A stretch of DNA of 64,000 nucleotides from Corynebacterium efficiens YS-314 (GTDB lineage Bacteria > Actinomycetota > Actinomycetes > Mycobacteriales > Mycobacteriaceae), in the NCBI RefSeq assembly GCF_000011305.1, contig NC_004369.1, forward strand, positions 1,612,001 to 1,676,000. The letters run 5' to 3'. Within the stretch, counting starts at the first letter, position 1; every line of letters starts with the position of its first letter. The notes below the pieces were generated by a model. It was given only the letters and a program-made list of their open reading frames with translations. It was not told the DNA's origin and did not search any database. This document shows, piece by piece, positions 31,510 through 40,192 of this stretch. The position numbers and the translations under genes are program-made.

Positions 31510-33297
31510 ATGGCTCAACACCCCTCGATACGCCCCTACCGATTTGCCCTCGCAGGATTGGGATTCGTCACAGCGGTGGCGCTCACCGCCTGCGGGAGCA
31601 CCGCCGCATCCGACACGGCTGGGATCACCCCCGCAGCTGAAAGCCAGGAGCAACCCAATATCATGATGATCCTTCTCGATGACCTCGGTTATTCAGATCT
31701 GGGAGCCTACGGTGGAGAGGCGGAGACCCCCAATATCGATGCCCTGGCGCAGGAGGGGGTGCAGTTCACCAACTTCCATGCCACCCCACTGTGTGCTCCC
31801 ACCCGGGCAGCGCTCATGACCGGGCAGGACCCGCACCGCGTTGGGTTGGGATCAATGGAGGGGATGGCACCCCCCGGCGTGGATCAGGACACCCCGGGGT
31901 ACAAGGGAAGCCTCGAAGGTGACTTCACCGGGATTGCAGAAGTGTTATCCGACACTGGTTACGACACCTACCAGGTGGGCAAATGGCACCTCGGGAGGGA
32001 AGCGGAACAGCGTCCCTCCGCGCTGGGATTCGACGAGAATTTCACCATGTATGATGCGGGTGCCTCCTATTACCCGGATGCCCTCCGCCTGTTCAACCGT
32101 CCGGTGGAACCGGTGAACACGGTTGTTTATGAGCGCAATGGCGAAACCCTCGACACGCTGCCCGATGACTTCTTCGCCACCCGTAGTTACACCGACGAGG
32201 TCCTCCAGCAGGTTGACCAGAGCGTGGAAGCGGACCAGCCGTTCTTCACCTACCTCGGATACACCGCCCCACACGATCCGCTTCATGTGGAGAACAAGGA
32301 ACTCATCGACAAGTACCTTGATGTCTACCTCGACGGATACAACTATGAGGAGCTCCGGACCCAGCGTATTGAGCGTATGGCTGAGATCGGCCTGATTGAT
32401 GCTGACGTCGCCACCCGGTGGCCGGACCAGGTCCCCAGCTGGGATTCCCTCACCGTGGAACAGCAAACCGACATGGCTTACCGCATGGCCGTCTACGCCG
32501 CTGTCCTTGAGGAAACCGATGACCAGATCGGGCGTGTCATCGACCATCTGAAGGACACCGGCGAATATGACAACACACTCATCGCCGTGGTCAGTGACAA
32601 TGGAGCCTCTGCCAGTACGCAGTTGATGTATGAACCCCACGGATCAATTGACGGGTGGCACGACCAGGTCTATCCATCGACCGGGGATGTCTCAACCTAC
32701 GGAGACCAGGGTTCCTTCCCCTCCATGGGGTTACCCAATGCGCAGGTATCCTCGGGGCCGTATTTCCAGGCCAAGAACACCCTCTTTGAAGGTGGCACCC
32801 GTGTGCCCGCCATCATCAAGGCCCCGGGCGGGGGCCAGGAACGTCGTATCGTGGACACCTTCGCCCACATCACCGACCTGTATCCCACCTTCGCTGATTA
32901 CGCTGGCGGTGACCTCAACGCGATCGACAACCTGCTGGGCGACTCCGTCCGACCGGTGCTGGAGGGCACCTCGGAGACCATCGGAGATGATGAGTTCGGT
33001 ACAGAACACTTCGGTCATCGGGCCTACCGTTCCGGGGACTGGAAACTCATTTTCACCCCGGTCCCCATGGGCGGGACGGGCGAGTGGGCCCTTTACAACC
33101 TTGCCGATGATCCAGGAGAGACCACCGATGTTATCGCCGAACATCCAGAGATTGCTGAGGAGCTCGCTGCAAAATGGGATGATTACGCCCGGGATAACGG
33201 CGTGGTGCCCGTAGATTTCCCCGCGGTCAACGAGGTTGCCCCTGCTGCTGCCGAAGGGTGGTTCGCCATCGACTGGGCCACCGGCCCTGCACACTGA
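31510..33297 (+). CDS. Sulfatase lipoprotein (arylsulfatase family, formylglycine type)
   Basis: From ATG 31510 the 595-aa product has a lipoprotein signal peptide ending in LTAC (cysteine at about residue 28); the upstream ATG at 31462 would mask this signal. NIMMILLDDLGYSDLGAYGG gives the metal-binding aspartates. The sulfatase signature LCAPTRAALMTGQDPHRVG follows with Cys95 as the residue converted to formylglycine, then KWHLG and the Asp-Asn of AVVSDNGASAS. The length and TPNIDALAQEGVQFTNFH are typical of arylsulfatases. It would act at the cell surface. The next gene encodes the matching activating enzyme. Confidence 0.92.
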   Translation: MAQHPSIRPYRFALAGLGFVTAVALTACGSTAASDTAGITPAAESQEQPNIMMILLDDLGYSDLGAYGGEAETPNIDALAQEGVQFTNFHATPLCAPTRAALMTGQDPHRVGLGSMEGMAPPGVDQDTPGYKGSLEGDFTGIAEVLSDTGYDTYQVGKWHLGREAEQRPSALGFDENFTMYDAGASYYPDALRLFNRPVEPVNTVVYERNGETLDTLPDDFFATRSYTDEVLQQVDQSVEADQPFFTYLGYTAPHDPLHVENKELIDKYLDVYLDGYNYEELRTQRIERMAEIGLIDADVATRWPDQVPSWDSLTVEQQTDMAYRMAVYAAVLEETDDQIGRVIDHLKDTGEYDNTLIAVVSDNGASASTQLMYEPHGSIDGWHDQVYPSTGDVSTYGDQGSFPSMGLPNAQVSSGPYFQAKNTLFEGGTRVPAIIKAPGGGQERRIVDTFAHITDLYPTFADYAGGDLNAIDNLLGDSVRPVLEGTSETIGDDEFGTEHFGHRAYRSGDWKLIFTPVPMGGTGEWALYNLADDPGETTDVIAEHPEIAEELAAKWDDYARDNGVVPVDFPAVNEVAPAAAEGWFAIDWATGPAH

Positions 33298-33308
33298 GGA
33301 TTACGTCC

Positions 33309-34262
33309 ATGAGTAACTGCTGCTCCCCGTCAAGCGCACAATGGCGTACCACTACCCGGGATTTATCAGATCCTGTCAATCCCACCACTCCATGCAACCC
33401 GGAACAATCCCGCGATGCTGTGACACTGCCGGGTGGAGCTTTCCACATGGGCGATCATCACGGGGAGGGGTACCCGGCGGACGGGGAGGGGCCAGTACAT
33501 GAGGTTCACCTCGCCCCCTTCGGCATTAATGTCACCACGGTCACGAATGCCGAGTTCGGACGATTTATTGAAGCCACAGGGTATACGACGACAGCGGAAC
33601 GCTACGGTGTCTCGGCTGTATTCTACGCAGCGTTCCAAGGGCAACGCGCTGACATTCTTCGCCAGGTTCCCGGCGTGCCCTGGTGGCTGGCGGTCAAGGG
33701 TGCGAACTGGCAGCGTCCCAACGGCCCCGGATCCACCCTGGACGGGCTTGAGGACCACCCCGTCGTTCACGTTTCCTGGGATGATGCCGTTGCCTACTGC
33801 ACCTGGGCTGGCGGTCGTCTGCCCACCGAAGCCGAGTGGGAATACGCCGCCCGGGGTGGACTGCAGGGCGCACGATATGCCTGGGGGGATAACCTCGCCC
33901 TAGACGGGAGGTGGAACTGCAATATCTGGCAGGGGGGCTTCCCCATGGAGAACACCGCCGCGGATGGTTACCTCACCACTGCACCGGTGAAGACCTACAC
34001 GCCCAATGGATACGGTCTGTGGCAGATGGCAGGGAATGTATGGGAATGGTGCCAGGACTGGTTTGATGCGGAGTACTACTCCCGTGCTTCCTCCATCAAC
34101 CCGCGGGGACCGGATACCGGTGCGCGCCGGGTGATGCGCGGAGGCTCGTATCTCTGCCATGATTCCTACTGCAACAGATACCGGGTGGCCGCCCGCAATT
34201 CGAACACCCCGGATTCCACCTCGGGGAATACCGGTTTCCGGTGCGTTTTCGATAGTCCTTGA
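33309..34262 (+). CDS. Formylglycine-generating enzyme (sulfatase-modifying factor)
   Basis: The 317-aa product follows the sulfatase by 11 bases with GAGGA before the ATG. It belongs to the FGE-sulfatase fold: GGAFHMGDHHGEGYPADGEGP at the start, PVVHVSWDDAVAYCTWAGGRLPTEAEWEYAARGG in the middle, MAGNVWEWCQDWF and MRGGSYLCHDSYCNRYRVAARNSNTPDSTSGNTGFRC at the end. Cys283 and Cys288 in CHDSYC match the copper-binding catalytic pair of aerobic FGE. No signal peptide is seen, so modification would occur in the cytoplasm before export. Confidence 0.93.
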   Translation: MSNCCSPSSAQWRTTTRDLSDPVNPTTPCNPEQSRDAVTLPGGAFHMGDHHGEGYPADGEGPVHEVHLAPFGINVTTVTNAEFGRFIEATGYTTTAERYGVSAVFYAAFQGQRADILRQVPGVPWWLAVKGANWQRPNGPGSTLDGLEDHPVVHVSWDDAVAYCTWAGGRLPTEAEWEYAARGGLQGARYAWGDNLALDGRWNCNIWQGGFPMENTAADGYLTTAPVKTYTPNGYGLWQMAGNVWEWCQDWFDAEYYSRASSINPRGPDTGARRVMRGGSYLCHDSYCNRYRVAARNSNTPDSTSGNTGFRCVFDSP

Positions 34263-34296
34263 GCATCCCCGCTCTACGAGGATGCACAAAGCAAAA

Positions 34297-34325
34297 GGCC
34301 AGAAAGTGAACTTCACTTTCTGGCC
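34297..34325 (-). terminator. Intrinsic terminator of tRNA-Pro
   Basis: GGCCAGAAAGTGAA (34297-34310) and TTCACTTTCTGGCC (34312-34325) form a perfect 14-base palindrome. Read on the minus strand it is followed by TTTTGCTTT, fitting a terminator for the tRNA. It may also stop the sulfatase operon on the plus strand. Confidence 0.8.
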
Positions 34326-34334
34326 TGCTATTTG

Positions 34335-34408
34335 TCGGACTGACAGGATTTGAACCTGCGACCCCTACACCCCCAGTGTAGTGCGCTACCAAGCTGCGCC
34401 ACAGTCCG
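34335..34408 (-). tRNA. tRNA-Pro (anticodon GGG)
   Basis: Read on the minus strand, the seven-base acceptor stem CGGACTG/CAGTCCG closes a complete cloverleaf. The D-arm is GCGCAGCTTGGTAGCGC, the anticodon stem CTACA/TGTAG encloses CTGGGGG (anticodon GGG), and the T-arm has GGTTCAAATCC. The discriminator base is A and CCA is not encoded. A TATTAT element at 34419-34424 is a likely -10. Confidence 0.95.
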
Positions 34409-34530
34409 CCGTTTCCACATAATACTGACACAATACAGGCTGGGAACCATCCTGTTTGCTCTGCGGCAACGTGATCAGGTTACACCAGTGTGATCATGAA
34501 ACGAAAATCGGCAGGTGGAAGGGCTGAACG

Positions 34531-34567
34531 CGGGTGATCCCCGGGGCCGGAAGGACCGGCCCACCCG
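34531..34567 (-). terminator. Hairpin downstream of the YchJ-family gene
   Basis: CGGGT...GGCCGG pairs with CCGGCC..ACCCG (34531-34567). It lies directly after the stop of the minus-strand gene; there is no T-run. Confidence 0.5.
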
Positions 34568-34572
34568 ACGCT

Positions 34573-34965
34573 TTATTCGGCCACGTCCCCGAGGGAGTAG
34601 ACCCAGCGTCCGTCCATCTTGCGGAAGGTGGAGTCCTCCTCCTGTACGCCGTCGGCAAGCCCGCGGTGGAAGGCCTGGAATTTCACGCGTCCGGTGGCAT
34701 CGAAGGGGCCACCGCCCTCGGTCTCAAGGATCTCCAGGCGGTAGAACTCGAGCCGGTCATCCAGGGTCAGTTCCGCAGGCCGGGTGGCCGGGTCCCAGGT
34801 GTCCAGCAGGTAGTCGGTCTCACCGGCGGCGAAGGCCGTGAACCGGGAGCGCATGAGGGCCTCGGCGGTGGGGGCGTGGTGGTTGCCGGCGTGGTAGCGG
34901 TGGCAGCACTGTCCGTAGGTGAGGCCGGTGCCGCAGGGGCAGCGCAGGTCGTAGTCATAGGGCAT
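34573..34965 (-). CDS. YchJ-family (UPF0225) protein
   Basis: The 130-aa product starts with a cysteine-rich SEC-C-like motif (CPCGTGLTYGQCCHRYH), likely zinc-binding, followed by the YchJ-family core (AEALMRSRFTAFAAGETDYLLDTW and FYRLEILETEGGGPFDATGRVKFQAF). The family has an NTF2-like fold; its function is unknown. It lies 26 bases downstream of the hydrolase-OsmC fusion gene on the same strand, so the two are probably one transcript. Confidence 0.85.
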   Translation of the reverse strand: MPYDYDLRCPCGTGLTYGQCCHRYHAGNHHAPTAEALMRSRFTAFAAGETDYLLDTWDPATRPAELTLDDRLEFYRLEILETEGGGPFDATGRVKFQAFHRGLADGVQEEDSTFRKMDGRWVYSLGDVAE

Positions 34966-34991
34966 GGTGTGTTTTTCCTAATCCTCGTCAA

Positions 34992-36188
34992 CTAGTCTTC
35001 GTCGTCAATGATGACCCCGTGGCTGAGCATCTGCTCAACCTCGGAGGTGCCGGCGGCGGCCAGGAGTTCCCGGCGCTGGTCCGGGCTCAGGTCACCGATC
35101 AGGGCGATGCTGCGGCGCAGGGTGGTCGGGGCACCGGTATCGGAGACGACGCGGGAGATGGTGACCTGGACGTCGTCAAGCCTGGTGATGCGCGCCTCGC
35201 GCGCGGCGTGGCGGATCTGCTGGGACGTCGCGGCAGCGAGCGCGGCGACCAGCAGGGAGACGGGTGTGTAGCCGAGGTCGCGCCCACCGGCCTGCTTCTC
35301 CCGGTCGGTGATGAAGCTGTGACGCCCGGTACGGACCTCATCGGCGTAGCGGGTGCTCCCGATCGAGGTGGCGGTGGCCACGTCCGCCGGCAGGGGGCCG
35401 CGGTCGGCGATCTCATTCTCCGGCACCAGGAACGGATCGATCCAGTTGCGGATGATCTTCGCTGCCCGCTGGGCGGCCCCGTCGCGGGTGAGCAGGTGAT
35501 CGGCCTTGTCCAGGGACACCAGCGACTTCGGGTAACGCGTGACCTGGAAGATCTTCTGGGCGTTGTCCACGCCGACGGTCTGGTCGATCGGGGAGTGCAC
35601 CAGCAGCAGTGGTGCGCGCAGTCGACGCAGGTGGTCGACCGGGTTGGTGTCGGCCAGATCCTCCAGGAACTCCCGTGAGATGGTCACCTCACGCCCGCCC
35701 AGGGTCAGGGCCACCGCGCCCTGCTCATCCACATCACCGATGTGGTCGGCGAAGTGCAGAACCGCGTGCGCCGGATCGAAGGGTGCACCGATGGTGGCCA
35801 CACCACCCAGGGACCGGATGGAGGACGCCGCCTTGAGCGCCGCCGCACCACCCAGTGAATGCCCGATGAGCAACTGCGGTGCAGAGTAATTCTCCTCCAG
35901 CCAGGTGGCCACGGCGATGATATCCCGGACATTGGAGCTGAAGGTCGTCTCCGAGAAATCACCCTCCGACTGGCCGAGGCCGGGGAAATCGAAACGCAGA
36001 CACGCGATACCGGATTCCGCCAGCGCCTTGCTCACCCGTGCTGCACCCGGCGTGAACCTGGAACCGGTGAAACAATGGGCGAACATCGCATACGCAACCG
36101 GGGCGGTCGCGGGCAGATCCAGGGTGGCTGCCATCATCAGACCCTCTGATGATGGAACCTTCACACTCACCGAATGCACGGCATGCAC
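34992..36188 (-). CDS. Alpha/beta-hydrolase fused to a cysteine-less OsmC-like domain
   Basis: The 398-aa protein joins an alpha/beta-hydrolase domain (residues 1-255) to an OsmC-like domain (about 265-398). The hydrolase has the nucleophile elbow LIGHSLGGAAAL, an acidic residue in VHSPIDQTV and His in LDKADHLL. The OsmC part has GYTPVSLLVAALAAATSQQI, where the peroxidatic cysteine of OsmC (usually AALxxC) is replaced. The second cysteine (normally CPVHxTL) is also absent (TSEVEQMLSHGVI). GTG 36188 is given as the start; GTG 36179 has better ribosome-binding-site spacing. Confidence 0.85.
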   Translation of the reverse strand: MHAVHSVSVKVPSSEGLMMAATLDLPATAPVAYAMFAHCFTGSRFTPGAARVSKALAESGIACLRFDFPGLGQSEGDFSETTFSSNVRDIIAVATWLEENYSAPQLLIGHSLGGAAALKAASSIRSLGGVATIGAPFDPAHAVLHFADHIGDVDEQGAVALTLGGREVTISREFLEDLADTNPVDHLRRLRAPLLLVHSPIDQTVGVDNAQKIFQVTRYPKSLVSLDKADHLLTRDGAAQRAAKIIRNWIDPFLVPENEIADRGPLPADVATATSIGSTRYADEVRTGRHSFITDREKQAGGRDLGYTPVSLLVAALAAATSQQIRHAAREARITRLDDVQVTISRVVSDTGAPTTLRRSIALIGDLSPDQRRELLAAAGTSEVEQMLSHGVIIDDED

Positions 36189-36275
36189 CTTCCAATGGTT
36201 ATTTGAGACCAGACGTCTCCACCCTAGGTGGATCCTTCCCGCAGGTCACGGCCCGAACCGTGTCTTATTGGACAA

Positions 36276-36295
36276 GATTGCACCGTCAAGCAATC
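36276..36295. promoter_or_regulatory. Inverted repeat in the hydrolase/secA2 divergent region
   Basis: GATTGC (36276-36281) and GCAATC (36290-36295) are separated by eight bases, in the 200-base region between the two divergent genes. A TTAAAGT element near 36343-36349 is a possible secA2 -10. Confidence 0.3.
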
Positions 36296-36389
36296 CAGGT
36301 CACTAAAACGGGAGTCGGCCACCCGGAAACCATGTGGTGTGGGTTAAAGTCGGATGGATGTACTCATCGAGCTCACTGGAGGTTTGAGC

Positions 36390-38681
36390 GTGGCTGGTTT
36401 CGACTGGTTCTGGAAGGCACTCGGCGGCAAACAGGGTCGCAATCAGAAACGCAGCCTGGCGATCGTCGACCAGGCCGAGGCGCACACCCGCGACCTGGAG
36501 GCGCTTGACGACGCCCACCTCGCCGCCCGTGCCCGGACGTTGGTCGGGGATGGCACGCCCCAGGACCCGGCCGAACTGCTCGCGGTCCTCGGCATCGCCG
36601 CGCACCGCACCCTCGGCATGCGCCCCTTCCCGGTGCAGTCCCAGGCCGTACTGCGCCTCATCGAAGGCGATGTCGTGCACATGGCCACCGGCGAGGGCAA
36701 GACCCTGGTCGGCGCCATGGCCGCCACCGGCCTGGGCCTGCAGGGCAAAACCGTCCACTCCATCACCATCAACGACTACCTCGCGGTCCGCGACGCCGAA
36801 TGGATGCGCCCCCTGGTCGAGTTCTTCGGATTGAGCGTCGGCGCCATCTCCGAGACCATGACCCCGGAGCAGCGCCGTGAGGCCTACCGCTGCGATGTGG
36901 TCTACGGCTCCGTCAGTGAGATCGGCTTCGACGTCCTGCGCGACCAGCTGATCACGCGCCGGGCCGACGCCGTCCAGCGCCGCGCCGATGTCGCCATCAT
37001 CGACGAGGCGGACTCCGTGCTTGTCGACGAAGCCCTCGTCCCCCTCGTCCTCGCCGGCAACCAACCCGGCCACGCCCCCCGCGGCAAGATCACCGAGGTG
37101 GTGCGCCGCCTGAAGGAAAACGACCACTACACCGTCTCCGAGGACCGCCGCAACGTCTTCCTCACCGACAAGGGCGCGGCCGCCCTCGAACAGGCCCTCG
37201 GCATCACCAGCCTCTACGACGACGAGCACGTGGGCACCACCCTCGTCCAGGTCAACCTCGCCCTCCACGCCCAGGCCCTGCTCATTCGCGACATCCACTA
37301 CATCGTCCGCGACGGCAAGGTCCAACTCATCGACGCCTCCCGCGGACGCGTCGCCGACCTCCAGCGCTGGCCCGACGGCCTCCAGGCCGCCGTCGAGGCC
37401 AAGGAGGGGCTCGCCGTCACCGAGGGCGGCCGCATCCTCGACACCATCACCCTCCAGGCACTGGTGGGCCGATACCCCATGGTCTGTGGCATGACCGGCA
37501 CCGCCGTCGAAGCCACCGACCAGCTGCGCACCTTCTATAACCTGCACGTCTCCGTCATCGAACGCAACAACCCCCTCAGGCGTTTCGACGAGGCCGACCG
37601 CATCTACGCCACCATGGCGGAGAAGAACCGAGCCATCATCGAGGAGATCGCCCACCTGCACCACACCGGCCAACCCGTCCTCGTAGGCACCCACGACGTC
37701 GCCGAATCCGAGGAACTCGCCGACGCCCTGCGCGACCTCGACATCGAGGTCAGCGTCCTCAACGCCAAGAACGATGCCGAGGAGGCCCGGATCATCGCCG
37801 AGGCCGGTGACATCGGACGGGTCACCGTCTCCACCCAGATGGCCGGCCGCGGCACCGACGTCCGCCTCGGCGGGCCCGATGAGTCCCACTACGACCAGGT
37901 CGTCGAACTCGGTGGCCTCGCCGTCATCGGCACCGCCCGCCACCGCACCGCCCGCCTGGACAACCAGCTGCGCGGACGCGCCGGGCGCCAGGGTGATCCG
38001 GGACTGAGCCTCTTCTTCGTCTCCCTGGAGGACGACGTGGTGGTCACGGGCGGGGCGGGGGAGAGTGTCACCGCCCAACCGGATGCCACGGGTTTGATTG
38101 ATTCCAACCGTGTCCGCGACTGGGTGGCGCACTGCCAACGTGTCACCGAGGGCCAGCTGCTGGAGATCCACTCCCAGACCTGGAAGTACAACAAACTGCT
38201 GGCTGATCAGCGTGTCATCATCGACGAGCGTCGCGCCCGTCTGCTGGATACCGATCTAGCATGGCGGGAGCTGTCCGAACGCGCCCAGGACCGGGCGGCC
38301 GGGCTTGAGGGGGTGGACCGGGAGGTACTCGAACAGGCTGCACGCGACATCATGCTCTACCACCTGGACCTCAACTGGTCCGAGCATCTGGCCCTGATGG
38401 ATGATGTCCGCGAATCCATCCACCTGCGCGCGATTGCCCGGGAGACTCCACTGGATGAATACCACCGCATCGCCGTTCGGGAGTTCAAGACACTGGCGCA
38501 GCAGGCGGTCGATGATGCGGTGGAGACCTTCCGCACCGTGGTCATCGACGACCGGGGTGCACACCTGGAGGATGCGGGCCTGGCGCGTCCCTCCGCGACG
38601 TGGACCTACATGGTGTCCGACAACCCGCTGGCGGGCTCGGGCAACTCGGTTATCAGTGGAATCGGAAATATCTTTCGCTGA
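36390..38681 (+). CDS. secA2: Accessory preprotein translocase ATPase SecA2
   Basis: From GTG 36390, preceded by GGAGG at seven bases, the product is 763 aa; an in-frame ATG at 36354 lacks a ribosome binding site. The Walker A motif MATGEGKTLVGAMAA lies near residue 100 and the DEAD-type box AIIDEADSVLVDEA near 205, with motif VI QLRGRAGRQGDPG in the second ATPase lobe. The C-terminal zinc-binding tail of SecA1 is missing, as in other SecA2 proteins. It drives export of a small subset of proteins in actinobacteria. Confidence 0.95.
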   Translation: MAGFDWFWKALGGKQGRNQKRSLAIVDQAEAHTRDLEALDDAHLAARARTLVGDGTPQDPAELLAVLGIAAHRTLGMRPFPVQSQAVLRLIEGDVVHMATGEGKTLVGAMAATGLGLQGKTVHSITINDYLAVRDAEWMRPLVEFFGLSVGAISETMTPEQRREAYRCDVVYGSVSEIGFDVLRDQLITRRADAVQRRADVAIIDEADSVLVDEALVPLVLAGNQPGHAPRGKITEVVRRLKENDHYTVSEDRRNVFLTDKGAAALEQALGITSLYDDEHVGTTLVQVNLALHAQALLIRDIHYIVRDGKVQLIDASRGRVADLQRWPDGLQAAVEAKEGLAVTEGGRILDTITLQALVGRYPMVCGMTGTAVEATDQLRTFYNLHVSVIERNNPLRRFDEADRIYATMAEKNRAIIEEIAHLHHTGQPVLVGTHDVAESEELADALRDLDIEVSVLNAKNDAEEARIIAEAGDIGRVTVSTQMAGRGTDVRLGGPDESHYDQVVELGGLAVIGTARHRTARLDNQLRGRAGRQGDPGLSLFFVSLEDDVVVTGGAGESVTAQPDATGLIDSNRVRDWVAHCQRVTEGQLLEIHSQTWKYNKLLADQRVIIDERRARLLDTDLAWRELSERAQDRAAGLEGVDREVLEQAARDIMLYHLDLNWSEHLALMDDVRESIHLRAIARETPLDEYHRIAVREFKTLAQQAVDDAVETFRTVVIDDRGAHLEDAGLARPSATWTYMVSDNPLAGSGNSVISGIGNIFR

Positions 38682-38773
38682 TTCGGTTTTCATTTCAGCA
38701 GGTCACACCAAACTTTCAGAAAACCGGAAACCGCTGATGAGGGTTCTTGCGCCCGTCGTCCACGCGCACGGGC

Positions 38774-38779
38774 TATGAT
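38774..38779 (+). promoter_or_regulatory. -10 element of odhI
   Basis: TATGAT lies 39 bases before the odhI ATG, leaving a short leader with a GGAGG ribosome binding site (38810-38814). A hairpin CGGTTTTC/GAAAACCG (38684-38691 and 38719-38726) between secA2 and this promoter may end secA2 transcription. Confidence 0.5.
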
Positions 38780-38818
38780 GAATTACGTTAAGAACAATGT
38801 CGACACGGAGGAATTTCA

Positions 38819-39247
38819 ATGAGCGACAACACTGGCACACCGGAGCCACAGGTCGAGACCACCTCGGTTTTCCGCGCCGATCTGCTGAAGGAGATGTCGG
38901 GTGCTGGCAGCGCTCCTGCAGCAACTGGTGCTGACAACCTCCCCGCGGGTTCCGCGCTTCTCGTGGTGAAGCGTGGCCCCAACGCCGGCGCTCGATTCCT
39001 GCTGGATCAGCCCACCACCACCGCTGGTCGTCACCCGGAAAGTGACATCTTCCTGGATGATGTCACGGTCTCCCGTCGTCACGCGGAGTTCCGCATCAAC
39101 GAGGGTGAGTTCGAGGTCGTGGACGTCGGATCCCTCAATGGCACCTACGTCAACCGCGAACCACGTAACTCGCAGGTTCTCCAGACCGGTGATGAGATCC
39201 AGATCGGCAAGTTCCGACTGGTCTTCCTCGCTGGCCCCGCAGCGTAG
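38819..39247 (+). CDS. odhI: OdhI, FHA-domain inhibitor of 2-oxoglutarate dehydrogenase
   Basis: The 142-aa product matches the OdhI/GarA layout. A short N-terminal tail with the phospho-acceptor pair Thr14-Thr15 (VETTSVFRADLLKE) is followed by an FHA domain with GRHPESDIFLDDVTVSRRHAEF near residues 70-91 and GSLNGTYVN near 108. In C. glutamicum unphosphorylated OdhI inhibits the OdhA subunit, and PknG phosphorylation at Thr14 relieves this. The residues needed for that switch are intact. Confidence 0.96.
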   Translation: MSDNTGTPEPQVETTSVFRADLLKEMSGAGSAPAATGADNLPAGSALLVVKRGPNAGARFLLDQPTTTAGRHPESDIFLDDVTVSRRHAEFRINEGEFEVVDVGSLNGTYVNREPRNSQVLQTGDEIQIGKFRLVFLAGPAA

Positions 39248-39278
39248 GGGAGCAACGCACACACGGTTCAACTCACAG

Positions 39279-39312
39279 CGGTTGCAGGATCACCCATCTT
39301 GCAACCGTTTTG
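39279..39312 (+). terminator. Intrinsic terminator of odhI
   Basis: CGGTTGCA (39279-39286) pairs with TGCAACCG (39300-39307) and is followed by TTTTGCG. The stem extends inward with GAT/ATC. Confidence 0.8.
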
Positions 39313-39408
39313 CGTATACCCTGTCACATTCACGCAGGGTGCCACCCGTAACATGTATCCCCGTGTCCCCCGTCCACCCCTCTAGTACCAGCAGGTAACA
39401 GCACCATC

Positions 39409-40191
39409 GTGAGCGCACTTCGTAGAACAGCAGCCGACCTGAACAGCGGGGCACCCGCGTCTGATTCGTCTGGGGCAACCCAGTCTCCCAGGGCCGCCAA
39501 GAAGAACAAGACCATGTCCATCGGTGTGGTTCTTGAACGCCTGCATGCGGAATTCCCCGATGTCACCGTCTCCAAGATCCGGTTCCTGGAATCGGAGGGT
39601 CTGATCACCCCGGAACGCACCGCCTCCGGCTACCGTCGGTTCACCGAATCCGATGTGGAGCGGCTGCGGTATATCCTGGTCACCCAGCGCGACAACTACC
39701 TCCCGCTGAAGGTCATCCGTGAGCAGCTCGAGGCCATGGACAACGGCTCGGTCACCGCCATCCTCGGTGCCGGCGCCTCCGAGCCCCTGGTCAGCCCCGA
39801 GAAGTTCCGCGCCCCGGCCCTGACCAGGCTCACCGACAGTGATGTCGCCGAGAAGGCCGGTGTCACCGTGGAGACCATCGCCGAGCTGGTGTCCGCCAAG
39901 CTGATCAAACCGGATGCCGCCGGGTTCTTCACCCATGATGATGTCCTCATCGCCAACACCGCCGCCGCCCTGCGCGAGATGGGCTTCGACCTGCACCAGC
40001 TCCGCTCCCTGGGCAACACCGCCACCCGCCAGGCCGACCTGATCACCCAGGTCGCCGACCCGGTCGCCCGCGGTAAAAGCGATGTCGCCCGCCAACGCGC
40101 GGAGGAACTGGCGCAGCAGATGTGTTCCCTGGTGGTCTCGCTGCACGCCTCACTGGTGAAAAACGCAACCCGCGAACAGCTGGGGTACTGA
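39409..40191 (+). CDS. ftsR: MerR-family regulator FtsR
   Basis: The 260-aa product has a disordered N-terminus of about 35 residues and then a MerR winged helix-turn-helix (IGVVLERLHAEFPDVTVSKIRFLESEGLITPERTASGYRRFTESDVERLRYIL). The C-terminal part is helical, with no metal-binding cysteines. The gene lies between odhI and a DUF151 gene, the position of FtsR in C. glutamicum, where it activates ftsZ. It starts with GTG; Mtb carries the equivalent as Rv1828. Confidence 0.88.
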   Translation: MSALRRTAADLNSGAPASDSSGATQSPRAAKKNKTMSIGVVLERLHAEFPDVTVSKIRFLESEGLITPERTASGYRRFTESDVERLRYILVTQRDNYLPLKVIREQLEAMDNGSVTAILGAGASEPLVSPEKFRAPALTRLTDSDVAEKAGVTVETIAELVSAKLIKPDAAGFFTHDDVLIANTAAALREMGFDLHQLRSLGNTATRQADLITQVADPVARGKSDVARQRAEELAQQMCSLVVSLHASLVKNATREQLGY

Positions 40192-40192
40192 T

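Noticed and set aside
36303..38171. 622-codon minus-strand open frame opposite secA2
   Set aside because: SecA2 on the other strand has complete family motifs; the antisense frame is a by-product of high GC at third positions and is a string of Val/Gly/Asp.
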